A stretch of DNA of 64,000 bases from Sphaerisporangium album (GTDB lineage Bacteria; Actinomycetota; Actinomycetes; Streptosporangiales; Streptosporangiaceae): assembly GCF_003323745.1 (NCBI RefSeq), contig NZ_QOIL01000032.1, forward strand, positions 1 to 64,000. The letters run 5' to 3'. Below the pieces are notes generated by a model. That model saw nothing but the letters and a program-made list of their open reading frames with translations. It had not been told where the DNA came from and made no database searches. Below, one piece after another: positions 24,559-33,202 of this stretch. Within the stretch, counting starts at the first letter, position 1. Every line of letters starts with the position of its first letter. A program made the position numbers and the translations under genes.

Positions 24559-24958
24559 AACCGTGCCCTTCCGGGGAAACAGCGTCGTACGGACATCATG
24601 CGGACGCCGTACGGAGTCGTACAGGGATAGCGGGGCGCGCCGGGTCGGCGGCGGCCGTGAACGAACCAGGAGCGGACCGAATCGGCCTGGACCCGATCGC
24701 CTTTGATCCGATCCATTCGATCCCAGGGCGCTACGGCGGTGGTCTCCCATCGGCGATGCGCACCGTAGGCCTCCTGCGTGGGACGCCCTCGGCGTGGGCC
24801 GAGACACGTCGAGGTGCGCAAATGCTGCCATTTAAGGCCTGATCCAAGCAATACCCTTCATGTTTACGAATCCTCACAAGTTGGACCATTGACGCTTACG
24901 GTCTGTGTGGGTGAGTATTCGGTCCTACCGATTAGTAGACCGAACCGATGGGACCGGG
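24559..24958. promoter_or_regulatory. Divergent control region of the BMC locus
   Basis: This 400-bp spacer separates the permease from the BMC operon. Seen: a possible -35 TTGACG (24889-24894) and -10 GAGTAT (24913-24918) for the operon, an imperfect inverted repeat just after it, CCGATC repeats at 24693, 24708 and 24717 on the permease side, and a 29-bp segment (24732-24760) that recurs at 35832-35860. No gene is apparent. Confidence 0.55.
24921..24941. promoter_or_regulatory. Candidate GntR/HutC-type operator of the BMC operon
   Basis: GGTCCTAC (24921-24928) and GTAGACC (24935-24941) form an inverted repeat with one unpaired base. It is immediately downstream of the proposed -10 and 18 bp before the first ATG. 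This resembles the GTxTAxAC-type sites of HutC-family regulators; the GntR gene at 32342 is the natural partner. Confidence 0.5.
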
Positions 24959-26224
24959 ATGCTGGACTACGGCTTGTTCGCCTACGCGTCCAAGGACGAG
25001 GTTCTCGAGAAGTCCTCCACGTACTGGAACCCGGGGAAGACCCGGTTCTGGGTCGACTCCGGGGTGCCGCTGGTCATCGACCGCAGGGAGGGCTACTACC
25101 TGTACGACGTCTCGGGCAAGCGCCTGATCGACGTCCACCTCAACGGCGGCACCTACAACGTCGGCCACCGCAACCCCGAGGTCATGGACGCCCTGCGCCA
25201 GGCCATGGACCGCTTCGACATCGGCAACCACCACTTCCCGTCCCTGGCCCGCACCGCCCTGGCCGAGGCGCTGATCACCACCGGCCCCGAGGGGCTGAGC
25301 AAGGTCATCTACGCCAGCGGCGGCGGCGAGGCCATCGACATCGCGCTCAAGACCGCCCGCCACACCACCGGCAAGCGCAAGATCGTGTCGATCGTGAAGG
25401 CGTACCACGGGCACACCGGGCTCGCGGTGGGCACCGGCGACGACCGGTTCTCCAAGCTCTTCCTCGCCGACCGGCCCGAGGAGTTCGTCCACGTGCCGTT
25501 CAACGACCTCGTGGCCATGGAGGACGCGCTGCGCGACCGGGACGTCGCCGCGGTCATCATGGAGACCATCCCCGCGACGTACGGCTTCCCGCTGCCCGCG
25601 CCCGGCTACCTGGAGGCCGTCAAACGGCTGTGCGAGACCCACGACGCGCTGTACATCGCCGACGAGGTGCAGACCGGGCTGATGCGCACCGGCGAGCTGT
25701 GGGCGATCACCAAGCACGGCATCCGCCCCGACATCCTCGTCACCGGCAAGGGCATCTCCGGCGGCCTCTACCCGATCGCGGCCGTGCTGGTCAGCGAGCG
25801 CTGCGCCGGGTGGCTGACCGAGGACGGCTTCGCGCACATGGCGTCCTTCGGCGGCGCCGAGCTCGGCTGCGTCGCCGCGATGAAGACGCTGGAGATCTGC
25901 GACCGGCCCGAGACGCGCTCGATCGTCCACTACGTCAGCGACCTCATCGGGCGGGGCCTAGAGGACATCAGGGCCGACAACCCCGGCTGGTTCACCGGCA
26001 TCCGGCAGAACGGGCTGGTCATCGGCCTGGAGTTCGACCACCCCGAGGGCGCGAAGTACGTCATGAGACACCTGTACGAGAACGGCGTCTGGGCGATCTT
26101 CTCGACCCTCGACCCCCGGGTGTTGCAGTACAAACCCGGCATTCTGCTCGACCCGTCGCTGGCCGAGGAACTACTGGATCGGACGGCCGTCGCCATCGCG
26201 CGGGCCGCTAGGGAGGCCAAATGA
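24959..26224 (+). CDS. Class III aminotransferase-fold PLP enzyme, probable aminopropanol-phosphate phospho-lyase
   Basis: 421-aa PLP enzyme of the class III aminotransferase (AGXT2-like) fold. Seen: YASGGGEAIDIALKTARHTTGKRKI (phosphate-binding), AYHGHTGLAVGTGDDRF, D235 in YIADEVQTG, and the PLP Schiff-base K264 in VTGKGISGGLYP. In RMM microcompartment loci the equivalent enzyme is proposed to eliminate phosphate and ammonia from aminopropanol phosphate to give propionaldehyde, as the related ethanolamine-phosphate phospho-lyase does for its substrate. A true transaminase remains possible. Start ATG 24959 follows GGGACCGGG. Its stop overlaps the AldDH start. Confidence 0.85.
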   Translation: MLDYGLFAYASKDEVLEKSSTYWNPGKTRFWVDSGVPLVIDRREGYYLYDVSGKRLIDVHLNGGTYNVGHRNPEVMDALRQAMDRFDIGNHHFPSLARTALAEALITTGPEGLSKVIYASGGGEAIDIALKTARHTTGKRKIVSIVKAYHGHTGLAVGTGDDRFSKLFLADRPEEFVHVPFNDLVAMEDALRDRDVAAVIMETIPATYGFPLPAPGYLEAVKRLCETHDALYIADEVQTGLMRTGELWAITKHGIRPDILVTGKGISGGLYPIAAVLVSERCAGWLTEDGFAHMASFGGAELGCVAAMKTLEICDRPETRSIVHYVSDLIGRGLEDIRADNPGWFTGIRQNGLVIGLEFDHPEGAKYVMRHLYENGVWAIFSTLDPRVLQYKPGILLDPSLAEELLDRTAVAIARAAREAK

Positions 26225-27795
26225 GCCCGGCGAACGGCCAGGCCGAGACGACGGCGACCGGCCGGGCGGGATGGGGCCGGTCCGACCGGGGGCCGGTCAT
26301 GCTGGAACGCGCCCGCTGGGCCGCGCGGGCGTTCGCCCGCTACGACAAGGCGTCCGTGGACCGCGTCGTCGCCGCGGTCGCCCGCGTGGCGGCGGACAAC
26401 GCCGAGCGGTACGCCGAGTGGGCCGTGCGCGAGACCGGGTTCGGCGTCGCCGAGCACAAGACCGTCAAGAACCTCGCCTGCTCGACCGGGCTGGCCGACG
26501 CCTACGCCGCCCACGACTACGTGTCCCCGCGCGCCGACGCCGACGAGAAGCTCCTGTCGATCCCGCGCCCCGCAGGGGTGGTCTTCGCCCTGACCCCGTC
26601 CACCAACCCGGTCGCCACCGTCTACTTCAAGATCCTCCTGGCCCTGATGACGCGCAACGCGATCGTCATCAGCCCCCACCCGATGGCCCGGCAGTGCTGC
26701 GCCGACGCCGCCCGCACCCTCGCGGACGCCGCCGTCGCCGCGGGCGCGCCCGACGGCGTCGTCCAGGTGGTGGAGGAGCCGACGCTGCCGCTCGTCGAGG
26801 CCATGATGGCCGACCCCCGCGTGGGCGTCATCGTCGCCACGGGAGGCACCCCGGTCGTCCGCGCCGCCTACCGCTCGGGCAACCCCGCGCTCGGCGTCGG
26901 CCCCGGCAACGTCCCCGTCCTGGTCGACCGCACCGCCGACCTGGAGTCCGCCGCGCGCCTGATCGTCGAGAGCAAGAGCTTCGACAACTCGATCCTGTGC
27001 ACCAACGAGTCCGTCCTCATCGCCGAGGACGCCGTCGCCGACCGGCTCGTCTCGCTCATGCGCGGCGCCCACCCGCTGTCCGGCGAGGAGCGCGACCGCG
27101 TCCGCGCCGCGCTGTTCCCCGGCGGCGCGTTCGACACGCGCTTCGTCGGCAAGGACGCCGCCTGGATCGCCCGCGAGGCCGGCGTCCGCGTGCCCGCCGG
27201 CACCAAGGTGCTGCTCGCGCCCTTCGACCTCGCCGTCCCGGAGGAGCCGCTCGCCCACGAGAAGCTGTGCCCGGTGCTCGGCTTCACGCGCGTCGACTCC
27301 GCCCGGCGCGGCATCGACGCCGCCCGCGCCGTTCTGCGCATCACCGGCGCCGGGCACTCCGCCGCGATCCACAGCACCGACCCCGCGACCATCATGGAGT
27401 ACGGCGCGAGCGTGCCCGTCCTGCGCGTCTCGGTCAACGCGGGCAACAGCACCGGAAGCTCGGGAATCCATACGAACCTCCCGATATCCATGACCATCGG
27501 CACGGGCTTCGTCGGCGGCTCCTCGGCCGGGCACAACCTGCGGCCGGACGACCTGGTCAACTGGACGCGGGTCGCCTACCACGTGGACGCCCCGTTCGGC
27601 GACTTCGACCGGCTCGACCCGTGGTCGGCCCCCGCCGGCCCGGTCCCGCGCTACCCCGAGGCCTCCAACGCCCGCACGCCCGCCGCGCCCCCCGCCGTCC
27701 CCCGGGACGACCGCTCCGGCGCGCCCCCGGCCGAGCTGCGTGACGAGATCAGACGGCTCATCCTCGAAGAGCTCGCGTCGCTGGTGAGGTCCTGA
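26221..27795 (+). CDS. BMC CoA-acylating aldehyde dehydrogenase with C-terminal encapsulation helix
   Basis: 524-aa enzyme of the PduP/EutE type, converting propionaldehyde to propionyl-CoA with NAD and CoA inside the compartment. Seen: FALTPSTNPVATVYFK, the catalytic C260 in FDNSILCTNES, GPGNVPVLVD, and AHEKLCPVLGF. After a Pro/Ala-rich linker (about 470-500) the last 20 residues form an amphipathic helix (ELRDEIRRLILEEL...), the pattern of a BMC encapsulation peptide. ATG overlaps the preceding stop (ATGA). In RMM loci the encapsulated AldDH is the signature enzyme. Confidence 0.92.
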   Translation: MSPANGQAETTATGRAGWGRSDRGPVMLERARWAARAFARYDKASVDRVVAAVARVAADNAERYAEWAVRETGFGVAEHKTVKNLACSTGLADAYAAHDYVSPRADADEKLLSIPRPAGVVFALTPSTNPVATVYFKILLALMTRNAIVISPHPMARQCCADAARTLADAAVAAGAPDGVVQVVEEPTLPLVEAMMADPRVGVIVATGGTPVVRAAYRSGNPALGVGPGNVPVLVDRTADLESAARLIVESKSFDNSILCTNESVLIAEDAVADRLVSLMRGAHPLSGEERDRVRAALFPGGAFDTRFVGKDAAWIAREAGVRVPAGTKVLLAPFDLAVPEEPLAHEKLCPVLGFTRVDSARRGIDAARAVLRITGAGHSAAIHSTDPATIMEYGASVPVLRVSVNAGNSTGSSGIHTNLPISMTIGTGFVGGSSAGHNLRPDDLVNWTRVAYHVDAPFGDFDRLDPWSAPAGPVPRYPEASNARTPAAPPAVPRDDRSGAPPAELRDEIRRLILEELASLVRS

Positions 27796-27797
27796 CC

Positions 27798-28421
27798 ATG
27801 GCAGAGCTGCGCTCCTTCATCTTCATCGACCAGCTCCAGCCGCAGACCATGTGCTACCTCGGCACGTGGATGCGCGGCGCGCTGCCCCGCCTCAACCAGG
27901 CCGCCCAGATCATCGAGATCGCCCCGGGCCTCGACATCGAACCGCTCACCGACGTCGCGCTCAAGCACGCCGACGTGAAGGCCGGCGTCCTGGTCGTGGA
28001 GCGGCAGTTCGGGTACCTGGAGTTCCACGGCGCGATCGGCGAGGTCCGCGCCGCCGCGGGCGCGGTGCTGGACGAACTGGGCGCGACCGCCGCCGACGCG
28101 GTGCCGCCGCGCATCCTGGCCTCGGAGATCGTGTCCAGCCTGGATGGCCAGCACGCCTTCCTCATCAACAGGAACCGGGTCGGCTCGCTCGCCCTGCCCG
28201 GCGAGTCGCTGTTCGTCCTGGAGTGCCAGCCCGCCTCGTACGCGATCCTCGCCGTCAACGAGGCGGAGAAGGCGGCCGAGATCAAGGTCGTGGACTACCG
28301 CATGATGGGCGCCACCGGCCGGGTCTACCTCACCGGCCGGGAGTCGGACGTCCGCCAGGCCGCCGACGCCGCCCGCCAGGCGCTGGAGTCGTCGGCCGCC
28401 ACCCCGGGCAGGCGGTCGTGA
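27798..28421 (+). CDS. BMC-T (tandem-domain trimeric) shell protein 1
   Basis: 207-aa shell protein with two BMC domains. Domain 1 (residues about 5-105) contains MAELRSFIFIDQLQPQTMCYLG and VLVVERQFGYLEFHG. Domain 2 (about 110-200) contains RILASEIVSSLDGQHAFLINRNR, LPGESLFVLECQPASYAILAVNEAEKAA and a final RVYLTGRESDVRQAADAARQAL. Trimers of this kind form pseudohexameric tiles, often with a large gated pore for cofactors. It begins two bases after the AldDH stop and overlaps the next gene (GTGA). Confidence 0.9.
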   Translation: MAELRSFIFIDQLQPQTMCYLGTWMRGALPRLNQAAQIIEIAPGLDIEPLTDVALKHADVKAGVLVVERQFGYLEFHGAIGEVRAAAGAVLDELGATAADAVPPRILASEIVSSLDGQHAFLINRNRVGSLALPGESLFVLECQPASYAILAVNEAEKAAEIKVVDYRMMGATGRVYLTGRESDVRQAADAARQALESSAATPGRRS

Positions 28422-28921
28422 GCGCGCCGATCCAGGCCTCCGAGCTGCGCGCCCTGGTCCGCGAGGTGCTGCGCGACCTGCTCCCGGCCGGTGGCCCGGC
28501 GGCAGGACCGGCTCCGGCCGAACCGGCCGCCGCGTCCACGTCCGCGTCCACATCGGCGTCCACCTCTGTGGCCGCCCCCCGGCCGCCGGCCGTGCCCGCC
28601 GTCGAGCCCGTCGCGATGCGGAACGACGACGACCTCAACGCCTTCGCCCTGCGGGTCCTGGAGCTGGCCTCCGACGTCCGCCGGGCCGCCGCGCTGCGCG
28701 AGGGACGGCTGCGCTTCCGCCTCGAAACCGCGCCGGGCGTCCCTCAGGCCGCCGGCGCGCCACCCGCGCACCGGCACGAGAAGGGCGCGGTCACCGAACG
28801 GCACGTCGCGGCGGCGGCCTCGGCGGGCGCCCGGCTGGTGCTCGGCCGCCGCGCCGTCCTCACCCCGCTCGCCAAGGAACGCGCCCGCGCCACCGGCGTG
28901 GTCGTGGAGAGGGAGGGCTGA
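28418..28921 (+). CDS. BMC-associated protein with N-terminal encapsulation-like helix
   Basis: 167-aa protein of unknown activity. Residues 7-20 (ASELRALVREVLRDLL) form an amphipathic helix very like the AldDH C-terminal helix. A low-complexity Ala/Pro/Thr/Ser linker (about 22-62) follows, then a helical part (LNAFALRVLELASDVRRAAALREGRLRF) and a C-terminal segment AAASAGARLVLGRRAVLTPLAKERARATGV, a pattern that also ends other BMC-associated proteins. Helix-linker-domain layout strongly suggests a lumen cargo. ATGA/GTGA overlaps on both sides fix it in the operon. A comparable unassigned gene lies between shell genes of the mycobacterial RMM locus, as I recall it. Confidence 0.8.
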   Translation: MSAPIQASELRALVREVLRDLLPAGGPAAGPAPAEPAAASTSASTSASTSVAAPRPPAVPAVEPVAMRNDDDLNAFALRVLELASDVRRAAALREGRLRFRLETAPGVPQAAGAPPAHRHEKGAVTERHVAAAASAGARLVLGRRAVLTPLAKERARATGVVVEREG

Positions 28922-29169
28922 TGGTCCGCGGCACCGTCACCGCCAGCGTCTGGGCCACCCGGCGCGTCGAGGGCATCCCCGGCGGCGCCTTCCTGGAGGT
29001 CGAGCTCGACGGCGGCTCGCACCTGATCGCCTTCGACGTGCTCGGCAGCGGCATCGGCGAGCGCGTGCTGATCGTCCAGGGGTCGGTGGCCGCCTCCTGG
29101 TTCCCCGCCGGCAAATCCCCGCCGATCGACGCACTGATCATCGGCTCCATCGACGACGTGCCCCACTGA
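28921..29169 (+). CDS. BMC-P (EutN/CcmL-type) vertex shell protein
   Basis: 82-aa pentameric vertex protein that caps the corners of the polyhedral shell. It opens [29 protein letters not shown] and carries the family features [18 protein letters not shown] and [13 protein letters not shown]. The length is normal for the family. ATG 28921 overlaps the stop of the preceding gene. A single BMC-P gene is sufficient for shell closure. Confidence 0.9.
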   Translation: MVRGTVTASVWATRRVEGIPGGAFLEVELDGGSHLIAFDVLGSGIGERVLIVQGSVAASWFPAGKSPPIDALIIGSIDDVPH

Positions 29170-29239
29170 GCAGCAGTACCCCGACGACCACCACCCCGGC
29201 GTGACCCCCACGATCCGGCACAGCGACACAGGAGTACCA

Positions 29240-29524
29240 ATGGCCAACAACGCGATCGGCCTCATCGAGACCAAGGGCTACGTCGCGGCGCTCGCCGCCG
29301 CCGACGCCATGGTCAAGGCCGCCAACGTCACCATCGTCGGACGCGAGCAGGTCGGCGCCGGCCTGGTGGCCGTCACCGTCATCGGCGACGTCGGCGCGGT
29401 CAAGGCCGCCACCGAGGCCGGGGCCGAGACCGCCTCCAACGTCGGCGAGCTCGTCTCCGTCCACGTCATCCCGCGCCCGCACGCCGACCTGGCCCGCGGC
29501 TTCAACGTCTCCACCGGTGAGTAG
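29240..29524 (+). CDS. BMC-H (hexameric) major shell protein
   Basis: 94-aa single-domain BMC protein. Seen: [58 protein letters not shown], with the canonical edge Lys (ETKG) used in hexamer-hexamer contacts, and [15 protein letters not shown]. It probably forms most of the facets. Start ATG 29240 has GGAG six bases upstream; the in-frame start at 29201 lacks this support. The next gene starts inside its last codons. Confidence 0.93.
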   Translation: MANNAIGLIETKGYVAALAAADAMVKAANVTIVGREQVGAGLVAVTVIGDVGAVKAATEAGAETASNVGELVSVHVIPRPHADLARGFNVSTGE

Positions 29525-30233
29525 CACCCCGGCGCCTCGTGCCCGCTCCCGCGCCAAGCCCGCCGCCGCGCCCTCCCCGGACGCGGCCCCCGAGGCGCGG
29601 CGCGGGGCGGAGCTGCGGGTCTACCTGCTCGTCGAGAACCTGCGGCGCCAGTTCACCGCGGCGATGGCCGCGCCGACCCGCGCCCGCGGCTACCCCCCGT
29701 ACGAGGGCCAGCACGCCCTCATCGTGGAGGTCGCCCCGGGCCTCGCCATCGAGCGGGTGATCGACCTCGCGCTGCGCGCGGTGCCCTCCGTCGAGCCCGG
29801 CATCCTGTTCGTCGAGCGGCAGTTCGGCGTGCTGGAGGTGCACGGGTCGTCGCTGGAGGACGTGCGCCGCGCGGGCCAGGCGATCCTCGACGGGATCGGC
29901 GCGTCCCCGGCCGACCAGCTCAAGCCGCGCATCCTGTACACCGACGTCATCGAGGACATCACCGACCAGCACGCGGTGCTGATCAACCGCAACCGGCAGG
30001 CGTCCATGGTGCTGCCGGGGGAGACGCTGCTGGTCTGCGAGATGACCCCCGCCCTGTTCGCGACCGTCGCGGCGAACGAGGCGGAGAAGGCCGCGCCGGA
30101 CACCACGCTCGTCGACGTGCAGATGATCGGCTCGGCCGGGCGGCTCTACATCAGCGGGCGGGCGGAGTCGGTGCGCGCCGCGCGCGACGCCATCGTCGGC
30201 GTCCTGTCCGCGGTGGAGGGCCGCGACCACTGA
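29517..30233 (+). CDS. BMC-T (tandem-domain trimeric) shell protein 2
   Basis: 238-aa paralogue of the first BMC-T. A basic Ala/Pro-rich leader of about 30 residues comes first (unusual, possibly disordered on one shell face). Then come two BMC domains: [46 protein letters not shown], then [55 protein letters not shown]. The paired first and second BMC-T proteins share VERQFG, HA(F/V)LINRNR and NEAEKAA. GTG 29517 overlaps the BMC-H end. Confidence 0.9.
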   Translation: MSSTPAPRARSRAKPAAAPSPDAAPEARRGAELRVYLLVENLRRQFTAAMAAPTRARGYPPYEGQHALIVEVAPGLAIERVIDLALRAVPSVEPGILFVERQFGVLEVHGSSLEDVRRAGQAILDGIGASPADQLKPRILYTDVIEDITDQHAVLINRNRQASMVLPGETLLVCEMTPALFATVAANEAEKAAPDTTLVDVQMIGSAGRLYISGRAESVRAARDAIVGVLSAVEGRDH

Positions 30234-30260
30234 CGCGACCGCGGACACGACCACCGACGT

Positions 30261-30312
30261 GACGACCGGCGCGATCATCCACGAGCACGGACGCGACGAC
30301 CGGCGCGATCAT
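30261..30312 (+). repeat. Two 18-bp direct repeats between BMC-T2 and the kinase
   Basis: GACGACCGGCGCGATCAT occurs at 30261-30278 and again at 30295-30312, 34 bp apart, within a 225-bp spacer (30234-30458) without a gene. It may be a leftover duplication or a regulator site ahead of the kinase gene. Confidence 0.6.
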
Positions 30313-30458
30313 TGACGCGGGCCACGGGCGGCCGCCGGCGCGACCGCTGTGCGGCGACCCTCTGGATGCGCGGCGTCGTAACCGTGAGCATGGGAGCCGT
30401 GACCGCGAGGCCGACCAAGCGAGCCGCGCGAGAGAGCCGCGAGCATGAGGAGGGGCTG

Positions 30459-31460
30459 ATGGAGGTCCACGATCTGTCAGGGGGCGGCGAGGTGCTGTCC
30501 CGCGTCGGGCTGGTGGCCCGGCGGGCGCTGCCGAGCTACGGCCTGTCGCCCGAGGCGACGGTCACGCTCCTCAACGTGTCCGAGAACGCGACGTTTCTCG
30601 TGGACGACGCGGGCACGCGCACGGTGCTGCGCGTCCACAGGCTCGCCTACCACTCGCCCCAGGCGATCCTCTCCGAGCTGGACTGGCAGTCGGCCCTGCG
30701 CGACGAGGCCGGCGTGCGCACCCCCGCGGTGCTGCCCGCCCTGGACGGCTCGCGCGTGGTGACCGTCGAGGACCCGGGCGCGGCGCCCCGCAACTGCGTC
30801 ATGTTCGAATGGGTGCCCGGCGCGGAGCCGCCAGAGGAGCGCCTGGTCGAGCACTTCGAGCCGCTCGGCGCCATCACCGCGCGCATGCACCTGCACGCCC
30901 GCCGCTGGCGGAGGCCGGACGCGTTCACCCGCTTCCGCTGGGACGAGGACGCCGCGTTCGGCCCGGCGCCGCGCTGGGGCAGGTGGCAGGACGGGGCGGG
31001 CGTCGACGGCGAGGCGCACCAGGTGCTGGCCCGGCTGGAGTCGGCCCTGCGCGACCGGCTCGCCCGGTACGGCAAGGGGCCCGAGCGGTTCGGGCTCATC
31101 CACGCCGACCTGCGCCTGGCCAACCTCCTGGTCGACGGCGCCGCCGGCACCACCGTCATCGACTTCGACGACTGCGGCCTCGGCTGGTACATGTACGACC
31201 TCGGCGCCGCCGTCAGCTTCATCGAGCACCACCCCAAGGTCCCCGAGATGATCGACGCCTGGGTCCGCGGCTACCGGGCCGTCCACGCTCTCCCCGAGGA
31301 GGACGCGCGCGAGATCTGGACCTTCGTCATGTTCCGCCGGCTCCTGCTCGTCGCCTGGATCGGCTCGCACTCGGCGGTCGACGTCGCCCGCGAGCTCGGC
31401 ACCGGCTACACGCTGGGCAGTTGCGAGCTGGCCGAGCGCTATCTGAGCGGTTCCCTCTAG
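30459..31460 (+). CDS. APH-fold kinase, probable 1-amino-2-propanol kinase
   Basis: 333-aa kinase of the aminoglycoside phosphotransferase/choline-kinase fold. Seen: N-lobe [25 protein letters not shown] with the ATP-contacting Lys/Arg region, catalytic loop [15 protein letters not shown] (Brenner motif HxDxxxxN), and [17 protein letters not shown] (metal-binding Asp). In M. smegmatis the equivalent RMM enzyme was characterised as (S)-1-amino-2-propanol kinase. The location after the shell genes fits this role: making the phosphate ester used by the 24959 product. Start ATG 30459 follows GAGGAGGGG; upstream starts read into Arg-rich spacer. Confidence 0.87.
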   Translation: MEVHDLSGGGEVLSRVGLVARRALPSYGLSPEATVTLLNVSENATFLVDDAGTRTVLRVHRLAYHSPQAILSELDWQSALRDEAGVRTPAVLPALDGSRVVTVEDPGAAPRNCVMFEWVPGAEPPEERLVEHFEPLGAITARMHLHARRWRRPDAFTRFRWDEDAAFGPAPRWGRWQDGAGVDGEAHQVLARLESALRDRLARYGKGPERFGLIHADLRLANLLVDGAAGTTVIDFDDCGLGWYMYDLGAAVSFIEHHPKVPEMIDAWVRGYRAVHALPEEDAREIWTFVMFRRLLLVAWIGSHSAVDVARELGTGYTLGSCELAERYLSGSL

Positions 31461-31497
31461 ATCCCTGCCGAGCAGGGCAGAGCACCAAGGAGTACCC

Positions 31498-32262
31498 ATG
31501 TTCACCTCAGTGGCCGGACGGTCCGTCGTCGTCACCGGCGGCAGCAAGGGCATCGGCAAGGGCATCGCGCGGGTGTTCGCGGCGGCCGGAGCCAACGTGC
31601 TGATCGTCGGCAGGGACGAGGACGCCGCGAGGGCGGCGGCCCGCGAGCTCGGCGTGTCCCACCTCGCCGCCGACGTCGCCAAAGCCGAGGAGTGCGCGCG
31701 CATCGCCGCGACGGCGGCCGAGCGCCACGGCGGCGTGGACGTGCTGTGCGCCAACGCCGGCGTCTTCCCCGACAAGCCGCTCGCCGAGATGACCGAGGCC
31801 GACATCGACCACGTCCTCGGCGTCAACCTCAAGGGCACCATTCTGTGCGTCCAGGCGTGCCTGCCCGCGCTGGAGGCATCCGGGCGGGGCCGGGTGATCC
31901 TGACCTCCTCGATCACCGGCCCGGTCACCGGCTACCCCGGGTGGTCGCACTACGGCGCCAGCAAGGCCGGCCAGCTCGGCTTCATGCGCACCGCCGCCAT
32001 GGAGCTGGCGCCGAAGGGCATCACCGTCAACGCGGTCCTTCCCGGCAACATCCTCACCGAGGGACTGGTCGGCAACGGGGAGGACTACCTGCGTGGCATG
32101 GAGGCCGCGATCCCCATGCGCCGCCTCGGCGCGCCCGAGGACATCGGCAACGCCTGCCTGTTCCTCGCCACCGACGAGGCGTCCTACATCACCGGCCACT
32201 CCCTGGTCGTGGACGGCGGGCAGATCCTCCCCGAATCCCAGGAGGCGCTGGCGCTCATGTGA
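31498..32262 (+). CDS. SDR oxidoreductase, probable aminopropanol/aminoacetone dehydrogenase
   Basis: 254-aa short-chain dehydrogenase. Seen: nucleotide-binding [18 protein letters not shown] (TGxxxGxG), CANAGVF, the catalytic Ser in LTSSITG, YxxxK as SHYGASKAG, and the C-terminal [13 protein letters not shown]. In RMM loci an SDR interconverts aminoacetone and 1-amino-2-propanol. AAGGAG precedes the ATG. It lies 37 bp after the kinase gene and is followed by the regulator. Confidence 0.87.
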   Translation: MFTSVAGRSVVVTGGSKGIGKGIARVFAAAGANVLIVGRDEDAARAAARELGVSHLAADVAKAEECARIAATAAERHGGVDVLCANAGVFPDKPLAEMTEADIDHVLGVNLKGTILCVQACLPALEASGRGRVILTSSITGPVTGYPGWSHYGASKAGQLGFMRTAAMELAPKGITVNAVLPGNILTEGLVGNGEDYLRGMEAAIPMRRLGAPEDIGNACLFLATDEASYITGHSLVVDGGQILPESQEALALM

Positions 32263-32341
32263 TCTAATCGGGCGATCCCTCGGATTCTGCCCTGGTTCGA
32301 CCCCATGGCGCGATGCGGCGCCGAGGCGAGAAAGGAACCAC

Positions 32342-33196
32342 GTGTCACGCGACCAGGGAGACGAGACCGCGGTGGACGCCGCCCGGCGGGCGATCCTCGC
32401 GCTCATCTCGACCGGCGAGCTGGAGCCGGGGCGCCGGCTCGGGTCGGAGCGGGAGCTGTCCGCCCGGCTCGGGGTGAGCCGGGCCACCCTGCGCCAGGCG
32501 CTCGGCGCGCTCGCCGACCTCGGCGCCGTCCGCAGGGTCCCCGGGCGCGGCGGCGGCACCTTCGTCAGCAAGCCGAAGGTCGAGCGTGACCTGTCCAGCG
32601 TGGTGGGCGTGCCCGCGCTGCTGCGCGAGCAGGGGTTCACCGCCGGGTCGCGGGTGGTCGGCGCCGGCATGGTCGCCGCGGACGAGCCCACCGCCGCCGC
32701 CCTGGCCGTGGAGCCGGGCGACCTCGTCACCGAGATCGTGCGCATCCGCCTGGCCGACGGTGAGCCGTTGTCGCTGGAGAACGCGCGCTTTCCCTCGCTG
32801 CGCTTCCCCAACCTGCTGGAGTTCCCGCTCGGCGGCTCCATCTACGACCTGCTCGCCGAGCGGTACGGGGTGCGGCCGGTGGAGGCGATCGAGAGCATCG
32901 AGGCCGTCCCCGCCGGGCCGCACGAGGCGGCGGTGCTGGACGTGGCGCTCGGCATCCCGCTGCTCGCCATCGCCAGGACGACCTTCGACGCCTCCGGCCG
33001 GCCCTTCGAGTTCTCCCACGACCTTTTCCGTGCCGACCGCACCCGCATCCTGGTCCGCACCCAGGGCGCGGCGGGCACGGCCGACTCGGCGCGGGCGCGC
33101 GGACGGCTGATCGATCTGAACCACATGCCCCGACGGGCTTCGGGCGGCGTCCCCGTTCCTCCGGTGATGCCCGGCGTATCGGATATGTCAGGCTGA
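32342..33196 (+). CDS. GntR/HutC-family regulator with UTRA domain
   Basis: 284-aa regulator. The N-terminal winged HTH (residues 8-70: AARRAILALISTGELEPGRRLGSERELSARLGVSRATLRQALGAL) is followed by a UTRA effector domain (about 85-240: FTAGSRVVGAGMVAADEPTAAALAV; DGEPLSLENARFPSLRFPNLLEFPLGGSIYDLL; FSHDLFRADRTRI). Start GTG 32342 has AAAGGAA upstream. It lies at the end of the BMC operon and is the likely controller of the divergent promoter at 24559-24958. The effector may be an aminoalcohol or its phosphate. Confidence 0.9.
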   Translation: MSRDQGDETAVDAARRAILALISTGELEPGRRLGSERELSARLGVSRATLRQALGALADLGAVRRVPGRGGGTFVSKPKVERDLSSVVGVPALLREQGFTAGSRVVGAGMVAADEPTAAALAVEPGDLVTEIVRIRLADGEPLSLENARFPSLRFPNLLEFPLGGSIYDLLAERYGVRPVEAIESIEAVPAGPHEAAVLDVALGIPLLAIARTTFDASGRPFEFSHDLFRADRTRILVRTQGAAGTADSARARGRLIDLNHMPRRASGGVPVPPVMPGVSDMSG

Positions 33197-33202
33197 CCGG
33201 CC

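Noticed and set aside
24959-26224. Plain 4-aminobutyrate aminotransferase
   Set aside because: The fold allows it, but the first position in an RMM microcompartment operon next to an aminoalcohol kinase favours a phospho-lyase role.
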